From positions 1 through 59,627 of the forward strand of contig SHUD01000010.1 of the NCBI GenBank assembly GCA_009697505.1: a DNA stretch of 59,627 bases. The letters run 5' to 3'. The stretch is from Bryobacterales bacterium. GTDB taxonomy: Bacteria > Acidobacteriota > Terriglobia > Bryobacterales > Bryobacteraceae. The translations under genes were made by a program, and so were the position numbers. How positions within the stretch are numbered: position 1 is the stretch's first letter; every line of letters starts with the position of its first letter. Under the pieces are notes generated by a model, which was not told the origin of the DNA, ran no database searches, and saw only the letters and a list, made by a program, of their open reading frames with translations. Below are positions 44,368-53,302 of the stretch, piece by piece.

Positions 44368-45354
44368 CGCGATTTTGAAAGTTGTGTTTCTGGCATCCGC
44401 CGCTGGAGCGGCATTCGCCGACGATCCGAAGCGCATCAAGCTGGCCACGGTGTTGCCTCGCGGTTCTTCGATTCATCAGGCGCTCATCGAAATGGGCGAG
44501 AAGTGGCGTCAAACGCCGGGCGCGCCCGTGGGACTCACTATCTTCACCGACGGGACCATGGGCGGTGAAGCGGAAACCGTGAAGCGCATGCGGATCGACC
44601 AACTGCAAGCCTCCTTGCTCTCGGTGGCGGGTCTGGCGCAGATCGACGCCTCGGTAACTGCTTTGCAGTATATGCCCATGGTGTTCCGTTCGCTCGAAGA
44701 AGTGGACTACGTGCGCGACCGGTTGCGTCCCTTACTCGACAAACGCCTCGCGGAGAAGGGATTCGTCGCGCTCTTCTGGGGCGACGCGGGGTGGGTGCGG
44801 ATATTCTCGACCAAACCCGCCCTCCATCCGGCCGAATTCAAAAAATGAAGATGTTTGCGCTGTCCTCCGACATTGGCCAGATCGATCTCATGAAAGCCGT
44901 GGGTTTCCAACCGATGCCGCTCGAATATACGGACACGCTGACGGGACTGCAAACCGGGATGTTCGACGTGGTGCCGACGATTCCGTTTTACGCCTTAGCC
45001 GGGCAAATGTTTAAGTCCGCGCCGTACATGCTGGAACTCAACTACGTCCCTCTGACGGGTGCACTGGTGATGACGCGCAGGGCCTGGGATGCTCTCCCCG
45101 CGGCCGCGCAGGAAACTTTGAGACAATCCGCCGGCGAGGCATCCAAGAAGGTGCTGATCCAGAGCCGCAAGGAAATGGACGAGTCCGTGGCCGCCATGCA
45201 GAAACGCGGTCTGAAGGTGAACAAGATGACGCCCGATCTCGAAGCCGAGTGGCGCGTTTCCTTTGAGTCGATCTATCCCAAGCTGCGCGGGAACCTGGTG
45301 CCCGCCGACGTATTCGACGAAGTCCAGCGGTTGCTGCGGGAATACCGGAAATGA
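44354..45354 (+). pseudogene. TRAP transporter substrate-binding protein (DctP), split by frameshift at A6
   Basis: The first part (44354-44848) has a signal peptide and a DctP start (IKLATVLPRGSSIHQALIEMGEKW), then ends PAEFKK-stop. The second frame continues at MKMFALSSDIGQIDLMKAVGFQPMPLEYTDTLTGLQTGMFD to the end at 45354. At the junction the coding strand reads TTC AAAAAA TGA. One more A, or a -1 slip, gives EFKKMKMFAL and joins the parts perfectly. The intact product would be about 333 residues, the normal DctP length. This could be a sequencing indel, a mutation or slippage. The downstream permease overlaps the stop by 4 bp, and both neighbours are intact. Confidence 0.85.
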
Positions 45355-47117
45355 AATTCCAGAATGGCGTCGTGTCCGCCGCGTTAGCGGCGTTGATGGT
45401 GCTGCCTATTCTCGAAGCCCTGCTACGCAAGACCCTGCACACGGGTCTTTCCGGGTCGGCGGCCCTGGTCCAGCACTGCACGCTGGTGGCGGGGATGATG
45501 GGTGCCGTCATCGCGGCACGGGAGAACCGCTTGCCGTGGTTGTCCACCCTTGGCACTCTCTTGAAAGGACGTTCCCGAATCGCCGCCAGAATCTTCGGCG
45601 GAGCATGTGCCGCGGGGGTGTCCGTCTTGCTCGCCGCGGCCAGCATCCAATTTCTGGGGGCGGAATTCCGGTCCGGCCAGACACTAGCCTACGGAATCCC
45701 ACTGTGGGTGGTGGAGTCTGTGATTCCGGCCGGTTTGGCGCTGATCACGCTGTACTTGCTGTGGCACGCGGCCGAATCCTGGACGGCGCGGGCCGCGACG
45801 GCCGTTCTGGCGGCGGTGTGGGTTGTGGTGTGGAGCTTCTCGCCGTTGAGCGCCCTGGTAGCGCTCGCGCTCGCGACTTTCGCCGGCATCCCGGCCTTCG
45901 CCACCCTGGGCGGCGTGGCGCTGGTGCTGTTTGGCCGCGCCGGCGAACCTATCGCGTCGATTCCGATTGCCCATTATTCACTGATCACCAATCCGGCGTT
46001 GCCCACCATTCCGCTGTTCACTTTGGCCGGATACCTGCTCGCCGAAGGTGGCGCGCCGCGCCGGATGGTGCGCGTTTTTCAGGCTCTTTTCGGCCCCCTG
46101 CGCGGCGGAGCCGTCATCGTTACCGCGGTGGTGTGTGCCTTCTTCACATCCTTTACGGGCGGCTCGGGAGTGACGATTATCGCGCTAGGGGGTTTGTTGA
46201 TGCCGGTACTGCTGGCCCGGCATTTTGAAGAACGGGCAGCGCTGGGGTTGATCACCGGCGCGGGCTCGCTGGGTATGCTGTTTCCGCCTTGCCTTCCGCT
46301 GATACTCTACGCCGTAGTTGCCAAGGTCCCGATCCAGAGTATGTTCCTGGGCGGTATCGTTCCAGGTATAGTTCTGCTGGTGGCGACGGTGATGTGGGGG
46401 ATGCTCAGTCAGAGTCGCGATGATCGCGATCCCGCGGCAGCCTTCAACCGGACCGCGGCAACAGAGGCGCTGTGGGAGGCCAAATGGGAACTGTTGATGC
46501 CCGTGGTCGCCCTGGGCGCACTGTTCGGAGGATTTGCCACGCCGGTGGAGGCTGCCGCGCTGACTGCGCTGTACGCTCTGTTCATTGAGACCTTCGTGTA
46601 TCGCGGGCTAAAGCTCACCTCGGATGTGCCACGCGTCATGACCGAGTGCGGGCTGCTGGTGGGCGGCGTGCTGCTGATTCAGGGAGTAGCGCTCGGGCTC
46701 ACCAACTACTTGGTGGACGCCGACGTGACGGCGCACGCGGCCGAGTGGGCCACGCGTACCATCCATTCACCACTGGTGTTTCTGCTGGCGCTGAATGCGT
46801 TTCTGCTGGTGGTGGGATGCATGATGGAAATTTACGCCGCGATTGTGATCCAGGCGCCGCTAATCGTCACCCTGGGAGCCGCTTTCGGCATCGATCCGGT
46901 ACATCTGGGGATCGTGTTCCTGGCCAACCTGGAACTCGGCTACCTCACGCCGCCCGTAGGGTTGAATCTGCTGCTGTCTTCGTACCGCTTCAATAAGTCC
47001 GTGCCTGAGGTGTTGCGCGCCGTTACGCCCCTGACGGTGGTTATGGGAGTTGGCGTGCTGCTGATTACGTACGTGCCCGCATTAACCACCGCGCTGCCGC
47101 GGTGGCTGGGTCACTGA
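45351..47117 (+). CDS. TRAP transporter fused small-large permease (DctQM)
   Basis: A 588-residue membrane protein. The first about 150 residues are a DctQ-like four-helix part (VQHCTLVAGMMGAVIAARENRLPWL). The remainder is DctM with TIPLFTLAGYLLAEGG, the FTGGSGVTIIALGGLLMPVL substrate/sodium region, and GIVFLANLELGYLTPPVGLNLLLSSYRF near the end. TRAP systems import organic acids or similar solutes with sodium. The fused form, the TatT gene upstream and ATGA coupling to dctP form a complete TatT-type TRAP cassette. The substrate cannot be read from sequence. Confidence 0.93.
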   Translation: MKFQNGVVSAALAALMVLPILEALLRKTLHTGLSGSAALVQHCTLVAGMMGAVIAARENRLPWLSTLGTLLKGRSRIAARIFGGACAAGVSVLLAAASIQFLGAEFRSGQTLAYGIPLWVVESVIPAGLALITLYLLWHAAESWTARAATAVLAAVWVVVWSFSPLSALVALALATFAGIPAFATLGGVALVLFGRAGEPIASIPIAHYSLITNPALPTIPLFTLAGYLLAEGGAPRRMVRVFQALFGPLRGGAVIVTAVVCAFFTSFTGGSGVTIIALGGLLMPVLLARHFEERAALGLITGAGSLGMLFPPCLPLILYAVVAKVPIQSMFLGGIVPGIVLLVATVMWGMLSQSRDDRDPAAAFNRTAATEALWEAKWELLMPVVALGALFGGFATPVEAAALTALYALFIETFVYRGLKLTSDVPRVMTECGLLVGGVLLIQGVALGLTNYLVDADVTAHAAEWATRTIHSPLVFLLALNAFLLVVGCMMEIYAAIVIQAPLIVTLGAAFGIDPVHLGIVFLANLELGYLTPPVGLNLLLSSYRFNKSVPEVLRAVTPLTVVMGVGVLLITYVPALTTALPRWLGH

Positions 47118-47185
47118 GGATTGCAGTGGGGTCTTCGGGAACACTGACCGGAATTCTTGCACCGATCGCGACGATGGGGGACCGC

Positions 47186-48022
47186 ATGAGATCTCAATGG
47201 CAGGCATTTGTCCGCAGCCGCTCCGCATGCATGATCACGCCCAGCATGCTCCTGGTACTCGGGGCAGGTTATCCGCTCCTTTTGCTGCGAGCGCCTTTCT
47301 GGCTGGTGTTTGCGCCCTGTGTGATCGTGGTGCACCGTATCGGCGTGTTGCTCCATGAATACATTCACGGAATTCCATTCCGGCGTTACCGGCGCAATCA
47401 CAACGTCGTGACGTTCTTCGATGGAGTCATGCTCATGTGGGGAACCCTGGAGGTGTTCCGGGGAACCCACCTGACCCACCATCGCTGGTTGAACACAGAC
47501 CTTGACCCGGCGCGAGAATCCGAGCGCCGCACTCGTGGGCAAGGATGGATTGCCACTTTGGCTGCTTTGGAAGCCTTGCAAGCGTTGGCATACTTGCGTG
47601 ACGCTTTAGCCGGCCAGAAGCCGTACGTGCAACGCCTGCGCATGCTAAGTGCGTTTCTATTGTCGGTTGCCGTCGTATTGTTATGGGTTCGAGCGGGACA
47701 TTCCGAGATGATCTGGAAAATGCTTGCCGTCAATCTGTTTACCACGCTGGTTCCGATTTCGTTTCGCGGAGCCGTGGAACATTACAGTCATTCCGGCGAT
47801 CCAGGATCAACGAACGAATATAGCGTCTGCCTTCCGCTATTCCATCTCAACCGGCACATTCATCACCACCAGGAACCGCACGTTCCTTGGTATTTGCTGG
47901 AGTTCAAGACCGAAAAGCCGCTCTCGCATTGGCATTACTTCACTCATTGGTTTCGCGTCTATGTGACCCAGGAGTTTGTTTTGATGCAGCCGGAGCCGAG
48001 GCGAAGTCGCCCTGCTAAGTAA
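47186..48022 (+). CDS. Fatty-acid-desaturase-like membrane di-iron protein
   Basis: A 278-residue integral membrane protein with three histidine boxes: HEYIH (residues 57-61), HLTHH (95-99) and HIHHH (224-228), followed by PHVPWY. Extra histidines lie at 199 and 202. This is the desaturase/hydroxylase superfamily using oxygen and a di-iron centre. Substrates in the family include acyl lipids, carotenoids and alkanes; this one is unassigned. The frame overlaps the permease stop (GTG at 47102), but the ATG at 47186, preceded by GGGGGACC, is the more natural start. It may be read through from the TRAP operon. Confidence 0.8.
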   Translation: MRSQWQAFVRSRSACMITPSMLLVLGAGYPLLLLRAPFWLVFAPCVIVVHRIGVLLHEYIHGIPFRRYRRNHNVVTFFDGVMLMWGTLEVFRGTHLTHHRWLNTDLDPARESERRTRGQGWIATLAALEALQALAYLRDALAGQKPYVQRLRMLSAFLLSVAVVLLWVRAGHSEMIWKMLAVNLFTTLVPISFRGAVEHYSHSGDPGSTNEYSVCLPLFHLNRHIHHHQEPHVPWYLLEFKTEKPLSHWHYFTHWFRVYVTQEFVLMQPEPRRSRPAK

Positions 48023-48392
48023 GCGCACACGCTCCGTGGGCGTGCCGGTAGGCGCGTGCCCGTCGTGGGAATTCAATAATTCTTTTCGCTGCACAACTTC
48101 CCACTCGCGCCTGCCGGCGTCCGCCCGCTCTGCCCGCTATCTTCTAGCCAAGCAGACCGGGTGCTCTCTGACGGAGTACCGGCTGTCGTTCATTCAAACT
48201 CAGCCGGCTCGGGCATCCTAGGCAAGGCCAGGGCCAACGTAAGGCCTCCCGCAAGGAGGAAGTGGACGATTTCAGCCGACCGCTGCTGGCGAAACAGCAG
48301 CCGGACGCCGCCTTCCGATAGTGGCGGCAAACGGGGCCCCGGAAATCGGATAACATCACGGAAACCAACATATACTGGTAATCACTCCCCAC
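48023..48392. other. 370-bp gap without a recognised gene
   Basis: No ORF here has a recognisable domain. A partly palindromic GC-rich stretch near 48037-48118 (GGCGTGCCGGTAGGCGCG against CGCGCCTGCCGGCG) could form an imperfect hairpin after the desaturase-like gene. I searched for a tRNA-like fold and found none. Confidence 0.4.
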
Positions 48393-49094
48393 ATGGACGG
48401 TGATTCTCTCTTACTCGGCGTCACGTGGTACGTGGTCTTCCTGCTCTCGACCACTTGTCACGAAGCGGCGCACGCCCTCGCGGCCAAGCTCGGCGGCGAC
48501 CTGACCGCGTTTCACGGGGGACAAGTGTCCCTGGACCCCCTTCCGCACATCCGCCGGGAGCCCTTTGGCATGGTGATCTTCCCAATTCTTTCCTACGTTG
48601 CCGGGGGCTGGATGATGGGATGGGCCAGTGCGCCCTACGATCCCTCGTGGGCCCAGCGGCATCCCCGGCGCGCTGCCTGGATGTCCCTGGCCGGACCGGG
48701 AGCCAACTTCGTCCTGGCCGCGTTGGCGGCCCTGGCCATTCATGCGGGCATTTGGCTGCATGTGCTGGCGCCTCCGGATTCGGCGAGTTTTACCCACCTT
48801 GCCGCCGCCGTCAATCCGGGCGCGGAAGGCGCCGCCAGCCTCCTCAGCGTAATGTTCTCGCTGAACTTGCTGCTGGGTGTTTTCAATCTTTTGCCGCTCC
48901 CGCCGCTCGATGGGTTCGGTGGAATCGGGTTGTTTCTGCCCGCGGGAACCGCCAGAAAGCTGCAGAATCTGGGGAGCCGGATGCGTGGATTCAGCATGAT
49001 TGGGCTGATGATCGCCTGGCGGATCTTCGATCCCATCTTCGATCCCGTCTTCACTCTCGCCTTGCGGGCCCTCTACCCCAGCCCCGGCTTCTAG
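48393..49094 (+). CDS. M50-family site-2-protease-like membrane metalloprotease
   Basis: A 233-residue protein with about four transmembrane helices, the zinc motif H23-E-A-A-H27 and the second M50 motif NLLPLPPLDG (about residues 169-178), whose Asp is the third ligand. A histidine-rich loop DPLPHIRREPFGM follows the first helix. Small stand-alone M50 proteins of this kind cleave membrane proteins, often anti-sigma factors, but no target is evident nearby. Downstream helix text IFDPIFDPVFTLAL is repetitive. Confidence 0.88.
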   Translation: MDGDSLLLGVTWYVVFLLSTTCHEAAHALAAKLGGDLTAFHGGQVSLDPLPHIRREPFGMVIFPILSYVAGGWMMGWASAPYDPSWAQRHPRRAAWMSLAGPGANFVLAALAALAIHAGIWLHVLAPPDSASFTHLAAAVNPGAEGAASLLSVMFSLNLLLGVFNLLPLPPLDGFGGIGLFLPAGTARKLQNLGSRMRGFSMIGLMIAWRIFDPIFDPVFTLALRALYPSPGF

Positions 49095-49232
49095 TCCTTG
49101 CCTTCTAGTCCTTCGCGCGGCGAAGTACTGGAGTGGAAACCCATGCCGGTCTAAGTGACCTTTCGCGCCCCGGACAAGGCAAGCCCTAGCGTCTCTTGGA
49201 GCGGTCCCGCCGATCATGAAGACAGGGGAGAG

Positions 49233-49424
49233 ATGATGCAGACACGTTTGATTGCAAGCTTGGCGGGAGGCCTACTGGGGGTCTCGCTCACATCTACGGC
49301 CAACACCATCCTGGAACTGAGCCCAACCGTTGCCATGATCGGTTGCTCCGCTGTCGGCGTGGCTCTGGGCTACGTCATCAGCATGCTCTTCGACGTATTC
49401 GCCATGTCCGACGACCAGAACTAA
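49233..49424 (+). CDS. Small two-helix membrane protein
   Basis: A 63-residue ORF preceded by AGGGGAGAG. Two hydrophobic segments (LIASLAGGLLGVSL and VAMIGCSAVGVALGYVISMLF) are separated by a polar turn and followed by an acidic tail. The frame is open to 49155, but the Shine-Dalgarno sequence points to the ATG pair at 49233/49236. No family is recognised. Confidence 0.5.
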   Translation: MMQTRLIASLAGGLLGVSLTSTANTILELSPTVAMIGCSAVGVALGYVISMLFDVFAMSDDQN

Positions 49425-49487
49425 TCCGCGATTTTCCGCCTTCCTGTGCACGTCCTCGCAGTAGAATTGTAGTTAGACACCCCTCTA

Positions 49488-51404
49488 ATGATTCAACTGC
49501 AAGGCGCCGGGAAGCGTTTCGGCCACAAGCTCCTGTTTGAAGACTGCCACTGGCTGATCACGCCGCGCGAGCGCACCGGCCTGGTCGGCGGTAACGGCAC
49601 CGGCAAATCCACGCTGCTCAAAATCCTGTGCGAGATCGAATCGCTCGACTACGGCTCGATCAGCTTCACCAAGGGCATGACCATTGGCTACCTGCCGCAG
49701 GATGGGCTCGCGCTCACCGGCCGCACCGTGTTCGCCGAGGCCATGAGCGTCTTCGACAACCTCCGCGCGATGGAGAAGGAACTCGAAGACCTGCACCACA
49801 AGATGGCGGAGCTCGATCCCGCCAGCCCCGAATACTCTGCCGCCGCCGACCGCGCCCATTCCATCGACACCGAATTCCGCAATCGCGACGGCTACGCGAT
49901 CGAGTCGCAGGTGGGCATCGTGCTGGACGGACTCGGCTTTCGCAAAGAAGACTGGACGCGCCGCACCGAAGAATTTTCCGGCGGCTGGCAAATGCGGCTG
50001 GCGCTGGCCAAGCTCTTATTGGAGCGGCCCAGTCTGCTGCTGCTCGACGAGCCCACGAATCACCTGGATCTGGAAGCGCGCAACTGGCTGGAATCGTATC
50101 TCACCAACTATCCGGGCGCTTACGTCCTGATCTCGCACGACCGCTACTTCCTCGACGTCACGGTCGGCAAGACCGTCGAAATCTGGAACAAGCGCGTGCA
50201 CTTTTATAGCGGCAACTACGACAAATACATTGCTCAGAAAACCGAGCGCCGCGATCAGCTCACGGCCGCCTACAAGAATCAGCGCGAGCGCATCGAGCAA
50301 CTGGAGGCCTTCATCAACCGCTTTCGCGCGCAAGCGACCAAGGCCAAACAGGTGCAGTCGCGCATCAAGGAGCTGGATAAGATCGAGCGCATCGAAGTTC
50401 CGCCCGACGAGCAGACCATCCACTTCTCCTTCCCGCAGCCCAAGCCCAGCGGGCGCATCGTGGCCCAGTTCAAGAACGTGTCGAAGAGCTACGGCCAAAA
50501 GTTTGTGTTTGGCGACGCCAACTTCGTGATCGAACGCGGCGACCGCGTCGCGCTGGTCGGCATCAACGGCGCCGGCAAGTCCACCATGATCAAGCTGCTG
50601 GCCGGAACCGAACCGTTGACCTCCGGCTCTTACACGCTGGGACACAACGTGCTGCCGGATTACTTCGCGCAGGACCAGTACAAGGAGTTGGACCCCGAAG
50701 CCAAGATGCTCGACGATCTGAGCGGCTCCGCGCCGCGCCACACGCAGACGCAACTGCGCTCGCTGCTGGGCTGCTTCCTGTTCAGCGAAGACGACGTATT
50801 CAAGAAGATCGGCGTGCTCTCCGGCGGCGAACGCAACCGCTACGCGCTGGCCAAGATTCTGCTCGCGCCGTCGAACTTCTTACTATTGGACGAACCCACC
50901 AACCACCTGGACATGCGCGCCAAAGACGTGCTGCTCGAAGCGCTGAAGGCTTACACCGGCACGGTGGTCTTCGTATCGCACGACCGCTATTTCATCGACA
51001 ACCTGGCCACGCGCGTCTTTGAGATTCAAGAAGGCCACGTGCATGTGTTCCCGGGCAATTACGAAGACTACCTGTGGCGCAAGAGCGGCGGACCGGAAGC
51101 GATGCTGGCGCGGCAGCAATCCGTAACGCCCGAGGCCGTGCCCGTGACGGCTGCCGCCCCGAAGAATGAAAAATCCCGTGTCAATCCCATCAAACTGCAA
51201 AAGATGCGCGAACGGCTGCGGGAAGTGGAACACGAAGTCGTGTCGCTGGAGTCCACGATCCAGCAGCACGAAGCCGCCCTCGGCGACTTCAAAAGCGTGG
51301 AAGAAACTACCCGCGTCACCGCCTCGCTCACCGCCCGCCGCGGCCAGCTCGAAGCCCATCTCGCCGAGTGGGAACAACTGACCGCGGAAATAGACGGCAA
51401 CTAA
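49488..51404 (+). CDS. ABC-F family ATPase, Uup-like
   Basis: A 638-residue protein with two ATP-binding cassettes and no membrane part. The first cassette has GGNGTGKS, SGGWQMRLALAKLL and LLLLDEPTNHLD; the second has GINGAGKS, LSGGERNRYALAKIL and LLLDEPTNHLD. Between them is the P-site-tRNA-interaction linker, rich in charged residues (about residues 235-310). The C-terminal coiled coil (KMRERLREVEHEVVSLESTI) is the Uup-type extension. ABC-F proteins act on ribosomes to relieve stalled states. The gene is complete and monocistronic or followed by pirin. Confidence 0.95.
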   Translation: MIQLQGAGKRFGHKLLFEDCHWLITPRERTGLVGGNGTGKSTLLKILCEIESLDYGSISFTKGMTIGYLPQDGLALTGRTVFAEAMSVFDNLRAMEKELEDLHHKMAELDPASPEYSAAADRAHSIDTEFRNRDGYAIESQVGIVLDGLGFRKEDWTRRTEEFSGGWQMRLALAKLLLERPSLLLLDEPTNHLDLEARNWLESYLTNYPGAYVLISHDRYFLDVTVGKTVEIWNKRVHFYSGNYDKYIAQKTERRDQLTAAYKNQRERIEQLEAFINRFRAQATKAKQVQSRIKELDKIERIEVPPDEQTIHFSFPQPKPSGRIVAQFKNVSKSYGQKFVFGDANFVIERGDRVALVGINGAGKSTMIKLLAGTEPLTSGSYTLGHNVLPDYFAQDQYKELDPEAKMLDDLSGSAPRHTQTQLRSLLGCFLFSEDDVFKKIGVLSGGERNRYALAKILLAPSNFLLLDEPTNHLDMRAKDVLLEALKAYTGTVVFVSHDRYFIDNLATRVFEIQEGHVHVFPGNYEDYLWRKSGGPEAMLARQQSVTPEAVPVTAAAPKNEKSRVNPIKLQKMRERLREVEHEVVSLESTIQQHEAALGDFKSVEETTRVTASLTARRGQLEAHLAEWEQLTAEIDGN

Positions 51405-51429
51405 TTCCGCCCTTGTGCATCAGATAACC

Positions 51430-52329
51430 ATGTCCCTGCGTCCCATCAAACGCGTCACCCAATCCACGCCAACGCTCGAAGGAGCGGGCGTGCACCTGCG
51501 GCGGGCCTTCGGCTTCGGCAACACGTCCGACTTCGACCCGTTCCTCCTGCTCGACGATTTCCGCGGCGACGATCCCAAAGATTACGCCGCTGGTTTCCCC
51601 TGGCATCCGCATCGCGGCATCGAAACGATTACTTACGTGCTCGCGGGCGAAGTGGACCACGGGGACAGTCTGGGCAACCGGGGAGTGATTGGAGCCGGCG
51701 ACGTGCAATGGATGACAGCGGGCAGCGGCATCGTTCATCAGGAAATGCCCAAGGGCGATCCCCAGGGACAGATGCACGGATTCCAGTTGTGGGCCAATCT
51801 CCCGTCATCACTCAAGATGACGCATCCGCGCTACCAGGAAGTGAAAGCAGGCGAGATCCCGGAGGCCGCCGATGACGACGGCACGCGCGTGAAAGTGGTG
51901 TGCGGGACGTTTTGGGGCAAGACGGGACCGGTGGAAAGCAGCGCCGCCGATCCCATTTACATTGACGTCTCCGTACCCGCGGGAAAGCGCAAGACACTCC
52001 CGATAGAGACGACGCGCCAGGCCTTCGCCTATGTATTCGGTGGCGCGGGAAAATTCTCGAACGCATCGTCGCCGCAGGCGACGCCCACGGAAGATGGCGG
52101 CTTTGGTGTCAGCAACGACATCGGCAACCGGTCTCTGATCCTGTTCGACACCGGCGACGAAGTCACCGTGCAAGCCGGTGACGAAGGCGTGCGCTTTCTG
52201 CTGGTATCAGGTAAACCGTTTCACGAGCCGGTGGCCTGGCGCGGACCGATTGTCATGAACACGCAGGAACAACTCCGGCAGGCCTTCGCGGAATTGCACG
52301 CCGGGACGTTCTTGCGCCCGCCAGGGTAA
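51430..52329 (+). CDS. Pirin-family protein
   Basis: A 299-residue bicupin of the pirin family. The N-terminal metal-binding cupin has FPWHPHRGIETITYVLAGEVDHGDSLGN (three His and a Glu as ligands) and WMTAGSGIVHQEMP. The C-terminal pirin domain includes PIYIDVSVPAGKRKTLPI and ends with EPVAWRGPIVMNTQEQLRQA. Bacterial pirins include quercetinases and regulators of central metabolism. The ATG at 51430 is preferred to the upstream GTG 51415. It is convergent, with 2 bp between stops, with the membrane-anchor gene. Confidence 0.93.
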   Translation: MSLRPIKRVTQSTPTLEGAGVHLRRAFGFGNTSDFDPFLLLDDFRGDDPKDYAAGFPWHPHRGIETITYVLAGEVDHGDSLGNRGVIGAGDVQWMTAGSGIVHQEMPKGDPQGQMHGFQLWANLPSSLKMTHPRYQEVKAGEIPEAADDDGTRVKVVCGTFWGKTGPVESSAADPIYIDVSVPAGKRKTLPIETTRQAFAYVFGGAGKFSNASSPQATPTEDGGFGVSNDIGNRSLILFDTGDEVTVQAGDEGVRFLLVSGKPFHEPVAWRGPIVMNTQEQLRQAFAELHAGTFLRPPG

Positions 52330-52331
52330 TG

Positions 52332-52961
52332 CTATTCCGGCAAGCGGGCCTTCGCCAGATCGTAATCGCGTTTCGTGCCGTCGTGATGGAATTCTCGGGC
52401 CGACCGGAAAAAGCCAATCGCCGATAGGCGGACGATGATTTCCCCGCCGCCGGGATTTTCCCAGTACCAACCGTGTAGGCCAGCGTAGGGCGCGACGTAC
52501 GCCCCCTGCTTCCCGGCCGCTTCGCCCTTTTCAAAACTTTCCGAGGCGTCCGCGGGTTTACCGGCCGGATCGGTGTGGAGATTGAAGATGACCGGCGCGG
52601 AGGCCTTCCAGTTATACAGCATCGAAGCGCCCGGTTCGAGTTCGTATTTGAACTCGATGTACTCGTAGGGCCCGAGCTTGAATTCGCGCGTGTCCATCCG
52701 ATATCCGGGCCGGTAGCCGCCGGGCTGAGAAAACACGGGTCCGCGGATGGAAGCCTGCGCGGGGTCCGCGGCTTTCGCGCTCGCGGCGCCGGACATGCCG
52801 GTAAGTCCCAGCGCGCCGCCGATGCCCAGCGGGTCAATGCCGTACTCGGCGGGAAGCACGAAGCAGACCAGCACAACTCCGGCCACCAGCATGGCGATGG
52901 CGGTCGACTTGGCGAGCGCGCGGCCCGAAGGCGCAAGGGGCATCTGCGGGGACGACGCCAC
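52332..52961 (-). CDS. Membrane-anchored periplasmic protein of copper-type operon
   Basis: A 209-residue protein with a single N-terminal transmembrane helix (about residues 19-38). A periplasmic domain follows: EFKLGPYEYIEFKYELEPGASMLYNWKASAPVIFNLHTDPAGKP and LHGWYWENPGGGEIIVRLSAIGFF. This matches proteins usually labelled transmembrane anchor protein beside metal-efflux genes. It is the last gene of a three-gene minus-strand unit with DUF1775 and a small secreted protein. The exact role is unknown. Confidence 0.75.
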   Translation of the reverse strand: MASSPQMPLAPSGRALAKSTAIAMLVAGVVLVCFVLPAEYGIDPLGIGGALGLTGMSGAASAKAADPAQASIRGPVFSQPGGYRPGYRMDTREFKLGPYEYIEFKYELEPGASMLYNWKASAPVIFNLHTDPAGKPADASESFEKGEAAGKQGAYVAPYAGLHGWYWENPGGGEIIVRLSAIGFFRSAREFHHDGTKRDYDLAKARLPE

Positions 52962-52972
52962 GGTAGGTGCTC

Positions 52973-53287
52973 TTATTTTCCTGACGACGGCGCAATCGCG
53001 GGGACGATCCGCACTTCCATGGCCACCAGATCGGCCTCGCTATCGCCCAGCGCATCGATGACCACGGTAAGCCCCGCCTTCAACTCCGCCGCGGCGATCT
53101 TATTCTTATCGCGCCGTACAACCGTATCCTTGTTCAGCGCAACGGAAAATACCTTGCCGGCTTTGTTGCGTACCTGCAACGCCGTGTCCGGTTTCTTGAT
53201 GACAACACCGATAATGCGAAACTCATCGTGCGCGAGCAGAGGAAGCGCGCTGAACAGGAGCAAAGCCAGGGCCGTGCGTCGTCGCAT
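52973..53287 (-). CDS. Small secreted beta-barrel (OB-like) protein
   Basis: A 104-residue protein with a signal peptide (about residues 1-19, PLLAH), so the mature chain would begin near His-Asp-Glu-Phe. The rest is strand-rich: FRIIGVVIKKPDTALQVRNKAGKVFSVALNKDTVV and AGLTVVIDALGDSEADLVAMEV. This is similar in shape to DUF5666/OB-fold periplasmic proteins that accompany copper genes. It starts 15 bp after the DUF1775 stop and ends 11 bp before the anchor gene. Confidence 0.65.
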   Translation of the reverse strand: MRRRTALALLLFSALPLLAHDEFRIIGVVIKKPDTALQVRNKAGKVFSVALNKDTVVRRDKNKIAAAELKAGLTVVIDALGDSEADLVAMEVRIVPAIAPSSGK

Positions 53288-53302
53288 ATCCGTGGTTCAC
53301 CG

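Noticed and set aside
48023..48392. tRNA or other structured RNA
   Set aside because: No T-loop consensus or acceptor stem could be assembled; only an imperfect hairpin was found.
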